Source: Periplaneta americana (taxonomy: Eukaryota; Arthropoda; Insecta; Blattodea; Blattidae). From it: 64,000 bases of DNA. The first letter of the stretch is position 1. Each line of letters starts with the position of its first letter. Below the pieces are notes generated by a model that searched no databases, was not told where the DNA came from, and saw only the letters and a program-made list of their open reading frames with translations. Positions 12,240-23,899 of the stretch are shown here, one piece after another. The position numbers were made by a program, and so were the translations under genes. The stretch is from positions 96,994,001 through 97,058,000 of the forward strand of contig NC_091117.1 in NCBI RefSeq assembly GCF_040183065.1, in the 5' to 3' direction.

Positions 12240-13589
12240 GAGCCAATTTAATTGTGTTAGATTGGGCCTAAAAAAACTATCCGACAGCGATAAAAAGAAG
12301 GAAGCTGTGGAGGCTACTGGATTGTTATATCAGCCAGAAAAATTTGATACCTTATTTTATTAGATATAGACGATATTCTCGCTCTTGCAAATTCATTATC
12401 TTGTCTTCAAAAATGGATATTAGTAAATGTTCGTCCCTCATTAAGGCAATAACAGAAAACTTTTCAAAACTCCGAAACGAAGAAAAATTCGAAGAATTTT
12501 ATTCCAGTACTGTTTGTATGACAGAAGTTTTCGGAATCAATGTCTTTGCACAAGAAAAAAGAAATCATCGACCACCTCAATCTCTGGTGACAGACTATTT
12601 CGTTACTGATGATGGTGGCGCTACGCTGAAGAGTTCCGATTCAGAGCAACAAGATAAGGTTTTGCTGAAAGCAAGTTTATATAATATATTTGATAATACC
12701 ATATCAGAAATGAAAAGACGGTTTGGAGAAAATTCTGTTTTCTGTGAAGCAGTATCAGTTTGTGATCCATTTCATGAACTTCAAGACGTTGCGAGAACTG
12801 ACTAACTTGTATGGATCTTCAAATTCTGTGTTAAACATAAACAAGGAATTTCTAGAGAAACAGTGTTCCCTAGTGAAATCAATTAATATTAAATCAAAAC
12901 GTGTGTAACCTATATTCTAAACTACAGAACATAAGCATGAGTTTGGCTTTCCCAGTTTTACAAATTATAAACCTACTGGTCTGTTCCATCACAACTGCAT
13001 CCTCAGAAAGGACTATTTCTGCATCAAGACGAATAAAAACTTACACCAGGACAACTATGTCAAGCACAAGGCTTTGTAATCCAGCAATTTTATCCATCGA
13101 GAAAAAGAAAAGTTGGAATTTGTTGAAGGACCCATCATCAGTGGTCACCAGATTCGTTGCTAGGAAATCTCGCCAGCTCCAGTTCAAATTATGAAGCGTT
13201 TTTTTTATTGGGTTATTTTACGACGCTGTATCAACATCTAGGTTATTTAGCGTCTGAATGATATGAAGGTGATAATGCCGGTGAAATGAGTCCGGGGTCC
13301 AGCACCGAAAGTTACCCAGCATTTGCTCGTATTGGGTTGAAGGAAAACCCCGGAAAAAACCTCAACCAGGTAACTTGCCCCGACCGGGATTCGAACCCGG
13401 GCCACCTGGTTTCGCGGCCAGACGCGCTGATCGTTTGTATACCGGTAGGTATGACTTGCATGATTGTTTATCATAATTTTGCGTACTATCAAATAAGATT
13501 TCCGGGAATGAATTTCAAGGCATTGCCAGGTACTTTATAAACCCTGCATATCTGGCCCACCCAAAGTAATTAGTCTGGCTACGCCACTG
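12240..13589 (+). pseudogene. hAT transposase pseudogene (ZMYM1-like)
   Basis: The fragments read in order as the C-terminal half of a hAT-type transposase of the ZMYM1/TTF-domain kind. The pieces are a WDISKCSSLIKAITENFSKLRNE-like helical part, a FGENS...CDPFHEL part, and then the hAT dimerisation domain FPVLQIINLLVCSITTASSERT...RIKTYTRTTMSSTRLCNPAILSIE. The frame changes near 12800-12905, and there is no catalytic N-terminal region. Its right end is recognisable: CTGGCTACGCCACTG at 13575-13589 is a typical hAT terminal repeat (reading inward CAGTGGCGTAGC). A SINE has inserted between the coding part and that end. No matching left end was found, so the element is 5'-deleted. Confidence 0.8.
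13203..13431 (-). mobile_element. tRNA-derived SINE, copy 5, inserted in the hAT relic
   Basis: A minus-strand SINE with an intact B-box (GGTTCGAATCCC on that strand) and body. It lies between the end of the hAT reading frame and the hAT terminal repeat, so it inserted after the hAT element. The head is truncated within the A-box region (GCGCTGATCG). The T-rich end at 13200-13209 is the SINE tail. Confidence 0.9.
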
Positions 13590-14107
13590 GCATTAATGAG
13601 TGTTGATACTGGCTACTCTTATGGACGAGTTAGCGGCGTCTCTCATCACAAAGCTTATGATTGCGAGCAACGGGATTTGCCTTCTTAACGTATCGTAATA
13701 TAATACCAGTAAGTTCTTTACTGTTATCACGTGAGACTCTCATGGCGAGAGGGCATAACTTTGAAAAAAGTGTTATGATCGTATTGTGACACTATTATTG
13801 AAAAACTGTCCTTTTTCCGTTGGCAGACTGTTGATTAAATTTGAACTGATAGTTGCCAATGTTATTTACATATATCCTTTTCAAGTTCATGTACTCTTTT
13901 AAAGAGTTATGAATAAAATTAAAAAAATACAGTATATTGGCCTAAACACATTAAGAGTGATAGCTTAAAAGCCGCCCCCTCAAACTGTCTAGCTGCCTAG
14001 TCTGCCTAGGCCTAAATACGTCCCTGAGTATGTTTGTCATTTCGTTTACATCACAGTCTAGCATATACAGTCACGAAGCTTGAGTTTATGAGGGTCCTAG
14101 AAACAAC

Positions 14108-14883
14108 AGGGAAAACACAGAAATTTTACTTGAAGCAAGTGAAGAGATTAGGTTTGGAAGTAAATCCCGAAAAGACAAATATTATGTCTCGTGACGAGAA
14201 TACTGTACGAAATGGAATTATAAAAATTGGAAATTTATCCTTTGAAGAGGTGGAAAAATTAAAATACCTGGGAGCAGCAGTAACAAAGATAAATAATACT
14301 CGGAATGAAATTAAACACAGAATAAATATGGAAAATGCCTGTTATTATTCGGTTGAGAAGTTTTTTTAATCATCCAGTGTGCTGTCAAAAAATCTAAAAG
14401 TTAGAATTTATAAAACAGTTATATTACCGGTTGTTCTTTATGGTTGTGAAACTTGGACTCTCACTTTTAGAGAGGAACATAGGTTAAGGGTGTTTGAGAA
14501 TAAGGTGCTTAGGAAAATATTTGGGACTAAGAGGGATGAAGTTACAGGAGAATGGAGAAAGTTACACAACACAGAACTGCACACATTGTAATCTTCACCA
14601 GACATAATTAGAAACATTAAATCCAGACGTTTGAGATGGGCAGGGCATGTAGCACGTACTATGGGCGAATCCAGAAATGCATATAGTGTGTTAGTTGGGA
14701 GGCCGAAGGGAAAAAGACCTTTGGGGAGGCCGAGACGTAGATGCAAGGATAATATTAAAGTGGATTTGAAGGAAGTGGGATATGATGATTGGTCTTGCTC
14801 AAGATAGGGACCTATGGTGGGCTTATGTGAGGGCGGCAATGAACCTCCACGTTCCTTAAAAGCCAGTAAGTAAGTAAGTAAGT
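14108..14883 (+). mobile_element. RTE-like LINE, 5'-truncated copy B
   Basis: It starts downstream of the YADD motif (AGGGAAAACACAGAAATT) and covers the C-terminal third of the LINE protein ([45 protein letters not shown]). It ends in GTTCCTTAAAAGCCAG plus (TAAG)n. It is broken by a T-run frameshift and stop at about 14362-14370 and a TAA at about 14590 where the longer copy has TAT. An older copy than the one at 44 kb. Confidence 0.9.
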
Positions 14884-15183
14884 ACTAGAAACAATAGACT
14901 GTGCCAGTACTATTTCGCGTTGTCTATAATGAGGTGATAGTAGCGATCTTAGTGGTTAGCAACCATCTATGGATGCATATTTACTACATATTGAGCTTCG
15001 TGACGTATATACTAAACTGTGGTTTACATATTGTAGCCAGGTCATCATTTCTTGTAAACTGGAAGTATTTGACTTCTCTGTCTATGGTTTTCTTCACTTA
15101 ATAGTTGCATCCAAACATGGCAAAATATGACATTTTGTAGCAAAACCTGTGTAAACTTTTTTATATACAGTTCTTAATTTTAC

Positions 15184-15228
<45 letters not shown>
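15184..15228. repeat. (AAT)n microsatellite
   Basis: A perfect trinucleotide array abutting the 3' end of the small minus-strand LINE fragment. Confidence 0.95.
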
Positions 15229-15233
<5 letters not shown>

Positions 15234-15356
15234 CTTACTAGCTTTTAAGGAACCTGGAGGTTCATTGCTGCCCTCACATAAGCTTGCCACTGGTCCCTAT
15301 CCTGATCAAGATTAATCCATTCTCTATCATCATATCCCACCTCCCTCAAATCCATT
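15229..15356 (-). mobile_element. RTE-like LINE 3' end, copy C
   Basis: Only the last ~40 codons are present on the minus strand ([14 protein letters not shown] to AAMNLQVP), with the AAGT-type tail at 15229-15245. It lies between two (AAT)n arrays, so the short fragment looks either inserted into, or acting as a seed for, trinucleotide repeats. Confidence 0.9.

Positions 15357-15419
<63 letters not shown>
15357..15419. repeat. (AAT)n microsatellite
   Basis: A second perfect AAT array, on the 5' side of the minus-strand LINE fragment. Confidence 0.95.
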
Positions 15420-15426
15420 GCAAGCA

Positions 15427-16170
15427 ATGATCAGCAATAAAGCCATTAACAAAGATTTTATATCATTTTTTGCTGATGACATGTGGCTAAGTACATTGGC
15501 ATATCTTTCAGATGTATTCTCTAAACTAAACGAACTAAATCTCTCTCTACAAGGTAATTCTTTGACTGTTCTCAGTGCGCATGAGAAAATAAAGGGGTTC
15601 GAGAGGAAACTTGGTTTGTGGGTCAGTTGTGTAAAACAGAGGACTTTTTCACCATTTCCAACTCTAGAGTCTTTTTTTGGTTGAAAATGATCTCGTTATT
15701 GGAAAAGAATTATGCAATGACATATGTTCACATCTCGAAACCTTGAGGTCACAATTTGAAACTTATTTTCCAAGTAAATATGACGAATGTTCATGGGTTC
15801 GTGATCCCTTTCATTGCGATATTGAAAATAACAAACTTTCATTGAGTGAAAGAGAACAGTTAATTGAACTCTTGAATGATACCGGACTTAAAATGAAATT
15901 CCAAGCGAAAGGTATGATCAATTTCCGAACCTCATCACAAGTGAAAAGAGAATATAATGAACTGTACAGTGGTGCTTTACAGATTATAGCTTAATTCAGT
16001 TTGTTTCTACGTATCTGTGTGAGAAAGGATTTTCATCTCTAACTCTAATAAAAAAAAAGTACCGAAATCGACTCAATGTATGTGACGATCTCTGACTTAA
16101 GATTACCAGCATACATCCAAATATAGAACAACTGTGCAAGAATCGGCGGGCTCATCATCTCATTAATGTG
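15427..16170 (+). pseudogene. hAT transposase relic (ZBED5/GTF2IRD2-like)
   Basis: Plus-strand fragments match, from memory, the C-terminal half of hAT-Charlie-type proteins such as ZBED5 and GTF2IRD2. The pieces are WLSTLAYLSDVFSKLNELNLSLQG, then HEKIKGFERKLGLW, FPTLESFFG, a CSHLETLRSQFETYFP part, WVRDPF, and the dimerisation segment STYLCEKGFSSLTLIKKKYRNRLN followed by IHPNIEQLCKNRRAHH. The frame breaks at about 15683, about 15990 and about 16095. The N-terminal BED finger and catalytic core are missing. It starts right after the (AAT)n array, which may mark a deletion or recombination boundary. Confidence 0.8.
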
Positions 16171-16479
16171 AGTACCAACATTTATTTATTTTTTTTTAGT
16201 TAATAAGTTAAAGATTATCCAAACTCTAATAGCCTTGAATTAGTAAAAAAAAAAGCGAAAATTAATTTTCTTCTATTAACATTAACTTAATTAGTTAATA
16301 CTAATACAAATTGAATTAAATTAATTTTAAAATACAATGGCATTAAAATATGCTACAAAAATAATAAATTTGCTTTCAAAGGGAACAAGAGTAAGGTGGT
16401 CCGTGGAACTGTTCTGACTTAAAAAAGTGGTCCCCACTTAAAAAAAATTTTGAGAAATGCTATTATAGGAAATGTCCAA

Positions 16480-16930
16480 TCTGTCCACAAACTTCAGAAG
16501 ACACAGTAAACAAGATACAAGCCGTGTATGAATGTAGTCCTAGCAAGTCAACAAAATGGGTCAGTAGGAAACTACAGATGGCATAATCCACGGTATGATG
16601 TATCTTATATAAGTGTAATATCCTCCCAGAACATTGGATCGGCCATGCAGGATACAAGTCACCAAGTCACTCTGACCTCCGCCATCAACAGACTTAACTT
16701 GCGATTTCTTTCTGTGGGGATATACTACTGTCACTCCCATGCCAAAGAACCTGAACGAGCGTAGACAACGCAGTGCAATCAATATCTGAAGACATACTGA
16801 TATGAATCTGGACAGAACTGGAGTCTCAGCATCTGTCATGTCACCAACGGGGTCCAAATCGAGCTTTTGTAGTGCATGGGTAAAATTTGGAAGTTAACGC
16901 ATCTTCTCATGTAACTTAAATACAGTTGTG
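16480..16930 (+). pseudogene. Mariner-like transposase deletion relic
   Basis: The plus strand first encodes a helix-turn-helix piece (KIQAVYECSPSKSTKWVSRKLQMA) of the type found at the start of DUF4817/mariner transposases. It then jumps to sequence of the DDE C-terminus: an ILPEHWIGHAG-like stretch, a CDFFLWGY-type segment spread over two frames, and VTNGVQIELL near 16850. The central catalytic region is missing and several stops and frameshifts are present. The open frame on the opposite strand (16561-16857) is its shadow. Confidence 0.6.
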
Positions 16931-16939
16931 TTAAGTTCG

Positions 16940-18640
16940 TTCAATTATGAATAAATCAGTTTTACTTTCGCATCATCCTTTTTTAATCACCTAAAGCATG
17001 GACATTAATATTGCGAATTAGTCAATAAATGTAACATTTAGCTTTTGATGTTAATTAAATTCATTATTTCGTTGGGAGTGTACTGATGAAAAAACCGGAC
17101 ATGCTACATATAAACTGTTAACATATTCGTTATCAGCATGAAAAATGGGATAGACAACATTATTCTCTTAAAAAAAGTAAGTATGTATCTAATGTTCTTG
17201 ATTTAACAATGAAGTCATTCTCCTTCGTGCTTCTCAATATTTCCATGTGATGTCTTGAGCTATTTGAAGGACTGTGCAGCTTACCAGATGATCCATATCC
17301 ATTTCCTGCTCCTGACAGCTTAACAGACAATTTGGTGAAGTCACTTAATAAAAAAAACAAACAAACAAACGCGCAGACCAGTGTTACCTTACCAGTTTGG
17401 ACATCAGGACTTGGTTAAATTAAGCAGATTTTGAAGAATTTTAAATGTGAAATCAAAGCTAACAGCATTTTATTGAATAGATGCCTGTTGTATCTTTTCT
17501 TTGGATATCCAGAATTAGAATTTCTTCACATTAGACAAGGTCTGATACTTAACATTTTCCAGTTTTGCTTTATATTACATATACAGAAAATGTTTAATTT
17601 ACAATATAGGAGTATACTTATATATATTCTACATACTTTCAGTGGTTCTACTTAAATAGTTATAAAGATAATTTATATTAAAGTTACTTCAACAGGTATA
17701 AAATAATTGTTGTTAGATAATAATTTCTTTCTTATGTACCGTAATTGGTTTTCATTTATAGATATAATTAAAATAATAATTCCAAACATAAAACGAGAAC
17801 ATTTTACATAAAAATACATATTTCTAATGGCAAAAATAGTCTCCATAACCCACCTACCATTTAAAAGCAGTCCATTTCATTGACCATACATGAAATTATA
17901 AGTGACCAGTAATTAGCATGTCACGTAAATAGAAAATTCTCAGTGCAGTTAGTATATATCTGCAAGAAAACTGATTCAGGAAGGGTTTCTTATAACAATT
18001 AAAAAATCTACAATCCTTTGAACATGTCGAAATACTGTGTGGAAGTTCCTAGCAGTTTAATTAAATGAACTCAGCTGTGATTCATCCAGTGAAGATTTGT
18101 CGAATTACAGTTTACTAACAATAAAGATTACTGATTCCGAAAATTACACTTATTCAGAGATCCTTGTTAATCGATAATTGCACTCATCACTAACGTCTGC
18201 AAGCATATAAGAAGAAATAATGTTAAAACACCCCTATAATGTTTATCTGTATACCAAATAGAGATTATATGAAAATAAATCCTTAACCCACTAAAGTTAG
18301 CTATCTTCAAGTGTGGTTTCCCCCCCCCCCCCAATAACATTATACATTAAAACTTCATTTATAAGTTTCATGGGGTCTGAAGATAAGAATGTGTAAGTGA
18401 GAAAAACGTGTAACTAAAATGATATTTAATAACATCTGAAATAACATTTAAAGACTATATGGGGAGAAGAAGTTAAGTCAATTTAGTAACATTTTCAGAA
18501 GAGATATTTAGAACTTAACAGTTAGGCCTAAGGCATTTTATAACACATAATTCCTGAAGAATAAGATTATTTATAGGAAATCTTAGGTGCTTAAAGCTGA
18601 TATATTAGATTTAAAACTCCAATTCAGAAACTACATAAAG
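16940..18640. other. AT-rich intergenic sequence
   Basis: No gene or repeat family recognised apart from a poly-C run at about 18320-18332. A plus-strand reading frame at 17431-17655 has no family resemblance. Confidence 0.45.
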
Positions 18641-18654
18641 ACTAATTATTTTTA

Positions 18655-18745
18655 GTCCTACAGAATTTACCTGTTATGGTAACAATGGTTATTAGAGGAC
18701 AAAAATTCGCTCTGGCACCAGGGATCCTTGGTTCTATGTATAATA
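18655..18745 (-). repeat. Tail fragment of the SINE found at 21.3 kb
   Basis: On the minus strand, ACATAGAACCAAGGATCCC through CCTCTAATAACCATTGTTACC matches 21400-21470 on the plus strand. The B-box region is disrupted. Confidence 0.65.
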
Positions 18746-19339
18746 GGATTTTTCAATGGATACCCAGTCGGTCTCTTTTATTGCTAAAAGAACTTTGCCG
18801 CACAGTCCACCTCGGTCAATAAGGGACACGTGCGGAAATTTCTAGGCACGCAGTTGTCACATTTTACATTGACTTCACCACGTGGGTATGAAACAATCGT
18901 ATATTTATTTCTATACAACAAATTGTAAATTCATTCAATCAATTGCGAATTAATGAATGGATAATTTTGAGTTACTGTGTGTATAAAGATTCGTTACAGA
19001 GCCTTTTGTACATCCACTTCTTCAAACTAATATATTTCCATACTTATATCAATAATATTAAAAGATGTGACACCGAAAGAAGATAATGTGAATTTGTGTT
19101 TCGTATCCAAATCCACAGCAAAACTTAATAAAAATGATAGCATTTTGCTTTCCTTATCTCTAATCGTTGTCACTCTCTCCTAAGTGAATCACAAATCTTT
19201 CTTGATTACTGTCCCTGTCATGTTTCATGGTAATTCTCTTACGTTTTAATTGCATGTTGAACACAGGACTACCAATTGTGGGGACCGATTGCTGCAGCTC
19301 CATCACACAGAAGTTGACATACACTAGCACTCAGAGTCG

Positions 19340-20640
19340 GGGTAATATTGTTTTTCCTAACATAAGACTTTAGTTGGGTCCAGATCATTTTCAAAGGATT
19401 TAGAATACAATGGTACGGAGGAAGTAGTAACACTTCGTGTCATATGAGGCTGTGAGCTCCTCTCCTGCATATTTCTTACTAATATTGGCTGATTTGATTT
19501 CCTGCAACATAACTGCTTTGATGGGTATGGAGTTAGGAACAGTAATATTATTATGCCTCATAAAGTTAATTGTCTTTAACATTGCTGTTCATGTAGGAAA
19601 TCGAATTAGTTGCCACGAATGATAACTTGCATTGTCCATCACAATTATACATTTTCAATATTGTGGCAGGTTTCCTAAAAGATGGTTTTTGAACCAGTTT
19701 TAGAAAACTTGAGCTGTCATTTCATTATGGCTATCAGCTTTGCAGTCCCCAATGGTTTCAGCCGATAAATAGAGACAATTTTCCACCCACCGCTCACTGC
19801 CTCCCGTGTGCCATGATGTGTTTGCCTTGCAATGTTGGTGTCTTCAGGATGCAATTGCAGGTTCCATCATCCCACCCTTTCTTCACAATATCATGTGTAT
19901 CAAACCACGTCTCGTCTAAAAACACGATCCTCCAGCCCTCGGTACACAAATTACGGAGACGTTCTATGAATCTTTAACACCAGGCGACTATCTGTGCAGA
20001 TTCCATTACAGTTTGTTTCTTCTTCAAAGTGCAGAAACAAAACCTGAGTTTTATTAGAAGCTGTCACAGCGTAGATTTTTCATAAGGAAAATCACACACG
20101 TTCTGTAAATGCTTCAGTAGTTCTGCAACAGTTGGTGGCTGGCCTTTTTTTTAAAAACTTATACATCTCACGTCTGATCAAGTCACAGCAGAAATCATCA
20201 AATTTAATAAATTTAAACTTCTTGTTGCCAGGTTTTTTCGCCATCACAGGCCCCTTTGCACGATTTTCTTAACAGTTTTTCTATCAAGTTTCATTATTTT
20301 AGCTGTCTCCGAAATATGACCTTTTCCTATATTGTTACTGGTAACATACTTATATGCATTATACACCAGCTTCTGGCTTTGTTTGTTCAAAGTTTTAGTC
20401 ACCTTCCTTTTATTTGCGTAACCACTAGTGCATGATTGAATATCACTTGTGGACACTGAACCACTGGTGCTCGGTTCAGTATCACTTACAGACACTGAAC
20501 CACAAGTGCCCAGTTCAGTATCACTTACGGACAATGAACCACTCTGGTGCTTGATCCAGGATCGCTTTCGGATAGTGGAGCATTTAACTCTGGATTTTCT
20601 GGTATGTGAACTTCCATGTTTAATTACCAAGGCCTCCACA
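19340..20640 (-). pseudogene. IS630/Tc1-mariner-like DDE transposase pseudogene
   Basis: On the minus strand an open N-terminal segment (20639-20244) carries a Ser/Thr-rich repeated stretch (VSDTE...GSVSVSDTEP) and a helix-turn-helix (KIMKLDRKTVKKIV). Downstream, in shifted frames, are the landmarks of a DDE transposase: VFLDETWFDTHDIVKKGWDDG, CNCILKTPTLQGK, VMDNASYHS, and LLLPPYHCILNPLKMIWTQLKS. The first two acidic residues are present (LDE and MDN), but the third position reads Lys (NPLKMIW, where the family has NPIE). Many frameshifts and stops interrupt it. No terminal repeats were identified. Confidence 0.75.
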
Positions 20641-20939
20641 TTATTAAAATGGAGTTGTAAAAATACTAAGTAATTTAAAATCTACTCCGCAAAATAATTG
20701 TAATAATAATTACAGAAGACTTTCAAACAGGGGCAAACAAAAACACGTGTGAATTGTTTGAACATGTAAGAGACTGCAATTGGTGTCTCAGGGGACAATT
20801 GGCAACATTTATATTTGTCTTAGAAAGCAGAAACAGAGCTTAACTCATCTCTCTAGTGGACAAAAAAGGTTGGGGGACCATCTTACTTCAAAACACAACT
20901 GCTCAGCGTGCGGTAGCTTCTGTCTTTAGCTGGGGATGC

Positions 20940-21470
20940 ATAGAACGATCCTATTATACCAAGCGTTCTAACTATTGAGCTATGCTGAAGTTCAATCCCC
21001 AGCACCAGATCGAATCCCCCTCCTCTAGTGTTTTTCCCTTTATGGCCTTACTCCATGTTCAACATATATGTTGACATATATTAAGTGAACTACCATTATA
21101 GAAGGAGCGCATTTTTCTATTCTAATAACCACTGTTACCAGATAAATTATGTAGGACTAAAAATTAATCTTTATGTAGATTCTTCGCCCAACAGTGCATA
21201 TAATTATACTGTGGAATCCCGGCCACCAAGTCACTACTCATTTGAGTGCGCTCTTTATATAATGGCAGTTGACTTAATATATGTCAACATATATGTCGAA
21301 CATGGAGTAAGGCCACAAAGGGAAAAACAGTAGAGGAGGGGGATTCTATCCGGTGCTGGGAATTGAACTACAGCATAGCTCAGTGGTTAAAGCGTTTGAT
21401 ACATAGAACCAAGGACCCGGGTTCGATCCCTCGTGCTGGAGCGACTTTTTCTCCTCTAATAACCATTCCA
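20940..21470. mobile_element. Inverted pair of tRNA-like SINEs
   Basis: The left arm (about 20940-21107, minus) and right arm (about 21258-21405, plus) are inverted copies: both read inward-to-outward through ATATATGTCAACATATATGT, ACATGGAGTAAGGCC, AAAGGGAAAAAC, GGAGGGGGATTC and CATAGCTCA. The right arm continues with an A-box-like TAGCTCAGTGGTTAAAGCG, a B-box GGGTTCGATCCC and the tail CTCTAATAACCATTCC, ending near 21470. It could be two SINEs inserted head to head or one fold-back element. About 150 bp separates the arms. Confidence 0.65.
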
Positions 21471-21545
21471 ATTCAGAAAAATTTTTCGACACTGACTTAC
21501 CTTGTTCTTCCCGTGTGATCTTCATTTGATAACATGCGATTATTA

Positions 21546-21561
21546 CAAAAAAAAAAAAAAA

Positions 21562-21604
<43 letters not shown>
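21546..21604. repeat. Poly-A plus (GA)n microsatellite
   Basis: Seventeen A residues followed by about 21 GA dinucleotides. The open frame crossing it is an artefact of the repeat. Confidence 0.95.
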
Positions 21605-21606
<2 letters not shown>

Positions 21607-21609
21607 ATT

Positions 21610-22790
21610 TTGGGCTACTTGCTCATAAGGAACAAACCCTGTCCTTAAAATGTGACAACTCTTCCTTAATTTGTTCAGTTACATCATGGTATATTACAAA
21701 ATGTTTCATTGTTTCTAAAGCAGTAACAGAGTCATTAAAGGAACAAGAGTGGTGGAAGAAAGCATGGGCAGCTCCGAATTTCTACGAATTTCAAAGTGGA
21801 CCGCATCATAACAACAAACACATACTGTATTCTCATGTTATTACATTTTCACAGCAAACCTAATTTCGAGCAAAATTGATTTAGAACGTATAAATGAAGT
21901 TTCATATCTGCTGGCATTTAAAATACGATTGTGTATAAGTGTAAAAAATCGTTTGAATGAAAAGGATATAACCCCCTGCCCCTCCTAAAAAAGTGGAAAG
22001 TAAAGTATAGGAATTTTGCCGGGACTGAGAAATAAACGTACAAGTGCAAGAATGTATAAAAGAAGCTTTACTGTATTATCATCACCAATAATTCATTACG
22101 ATCATAAGCAGTGTACTATATGAAAACGCACAGTATGATTACAAAGGTGTAAAGAATTTTACTGCCCTACAACAACTATATTTATCTTTTGTTAATTTAA
22201 CATTTCAAAGGAATGGCTTTGAAAATAATATCTTCCACTCTGAATACAGACTAACATAAATAAAATGAAATATATTACAACTGATTTAAAATGTCTTATT
22301 GAACAATTTCATATATTACTGGTATTTAAACTGCTTTTATTTCGTCATCCATGGCAAACCAAACAATGACTTTATCCTGAAAGTTTTAATTTACCATTAT
22401 AGTATATTGCTATACTAGGTTAGTAAATGCTCTGTAACAGAAGCGAGGTGCTTGCGCCGAGTTTTTTAATTCCTGAAAACACTTAACGCCTGTGTACAAT
22501 ATTACTTTTTTTTCGCACATTCATAATTTATATCTTTATTTTATTTATAATGTATTTTAGATATGTAATACATTTGAACTGAATGTCTGTCATTTTGTTA
22601 ATGGTAATGTGTAATTTTCTACGTGACCATGTTTTTATATTCTTTTGTTTTATTTGTTGGACACAACTGTATTTCATGTCTATGCACTGTTTAAATAAAT
22701 AAAAAGCTATTGCAATATACGAATTGTACGAATATTTTGTATGAAAGTTTTAAATTGAAAACATATTGTGGATTATATGAACAACAGTTT
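21610..22790. other. AT-rich intergenic sequence
   Basis: No supported gene or repeat. The reading frame at 21534-21863 shows no family motif. Confidence 0.4.
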
Positions 22791-22803
22791 TGAGAATGAA
22801 GTA

Positions 22804-23769
22804 CAGAGATGTTAAAGCGAAGTTGCACGGAAAAAGTGCAGGCATTTGGCGGCCCACTGCTAGCATGGTGAGGGGCAAGTTTGCATCTGTGTCTCCGGCA
22901 CTTGTGCATATGAAGCAGTATAACAATAAATGTGTAATAATTTGGACTTACCATTCTCAGAGTTGATGCTGAAAATGCCCCCCATTCTTTGTCACACACA
23001 ACTGGCATCGTCTGATGAAGGAATGAATAACGTTCTGAAGTTCCACAGCACTGATAGCCTCGATTTCTTCACGTATATAGTCCTTTAGTTCCTCTAGAGA
23101 ATGGGGATTTCTCCTATATACCCTACTTTTCGTGCCCTCCAGTTTCAATAATTTTGTTGCATTTCTGGCAGAGGATATATACTCCAGTTTCCTGTGCTAA
23201 ATGTTTTAGGGATTTCTGTGGGGTATGTTCTAACCTTTTACCAATTTCATTTAACTTTTCCTCTGTAAGAACAAAACGTTTTGCGTTTGGTTTTCGATTT
23301 TGTACTGAGCCTGTTTCTTTAAATCGCTTAGCAAGGTTTCGAAGTGTATTCACAGTAGGCATTGGTCTGTTTGGAAACTTTCTTCTAAATTTGCGTCGTT
23401 TCTTCAAACAGGATTTTTTGCTTCTTATATACGCATTGTACATAAACACACGCTCATGTAATGAATATTCGTTGTTTGGCATTATACCTCAACACACAAT
23501 AATCATTCAACTGTATACATTAACGTTTACACACCTTTAAGAATGACGATGTATACTACACGTATAAATGGCGCAAAGATATTCTCCAACTGAGACTAAC
23601 AAACAACTGCGTAGATAACGTAAGCAGTGCAGTGGACAATGCGCACATGTCAGACTGCTTCGTATGCACAAGTACCGGAGACATGGATGCGAACTTGCTC
23701 ATCACCATGCTAGCAGTGGACAGCCAGATGTCCGCACTTTTTCCGTGCAGCTTTGCTTTAACAGCTCTG
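22804..23769 (-). mobile_element. DUF4817-type mariner derivative with 116-bp inverted repeats
   Basis: The element is bounded by inverted repeats of equal length, 22804-22919 and 23654-23769, which agree at roughly 101 of 116 positions by eye and start CAGAG. A TA dinucleotide lies immediately outside each end (22802-22803 and 23770-23771), as expected for the Tc1/mariner/IS630 superfamily. The interior holds a transposase remnant on the minus strand from which the catalytic centre is deleted. It is therefore a non-autonomous deletion derivative that could once have been mobilised in trans. Confidence 0.88.
22957..23482 (-). pseudogene. DUF4817/mariner transposase with deleted DDE core
   Basis: The N-terminal part (ATG at 23482, MPNNEYSLHERVFMYNAY) has the helix-turn-helix DUF4817 signature of many insect transposases, including RKFRRKFPNRPMPTVNTLRNL and GSVQNRKPNAKR. 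Near 23150 the frame shifts and the protein jumps, within about ten codons, to the C-terminal tail SRVYRRNPHSLEELKDYIREEIEAI...GGHFQHQL. All three catalytic acidic motifs that normally separate these segments are missing, so around 200 residues have been lost. It lies inside 116-bp inverted repeats. Confidence 0.82.
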
Positions 23770-23899
23770 TAGATAACGAAACAGAAGACACGTTCAGAAA
23801 AGGATTGAGGCATGTTTGCCTGTTAATTCTAGAGAAAGTTATGAGAAGGCATACAGTTCTTTTTAAAAAAATGGCTAAATGATAAAAAATTAAGTATTA

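Noticed and set aside
17160..17360. Minus-strand frame with a GTAAGC donor-like site
   Set aside because: Exon limits would give only a 34-bp exon and no neighbouring exon could be joined; composition is not persuasive.
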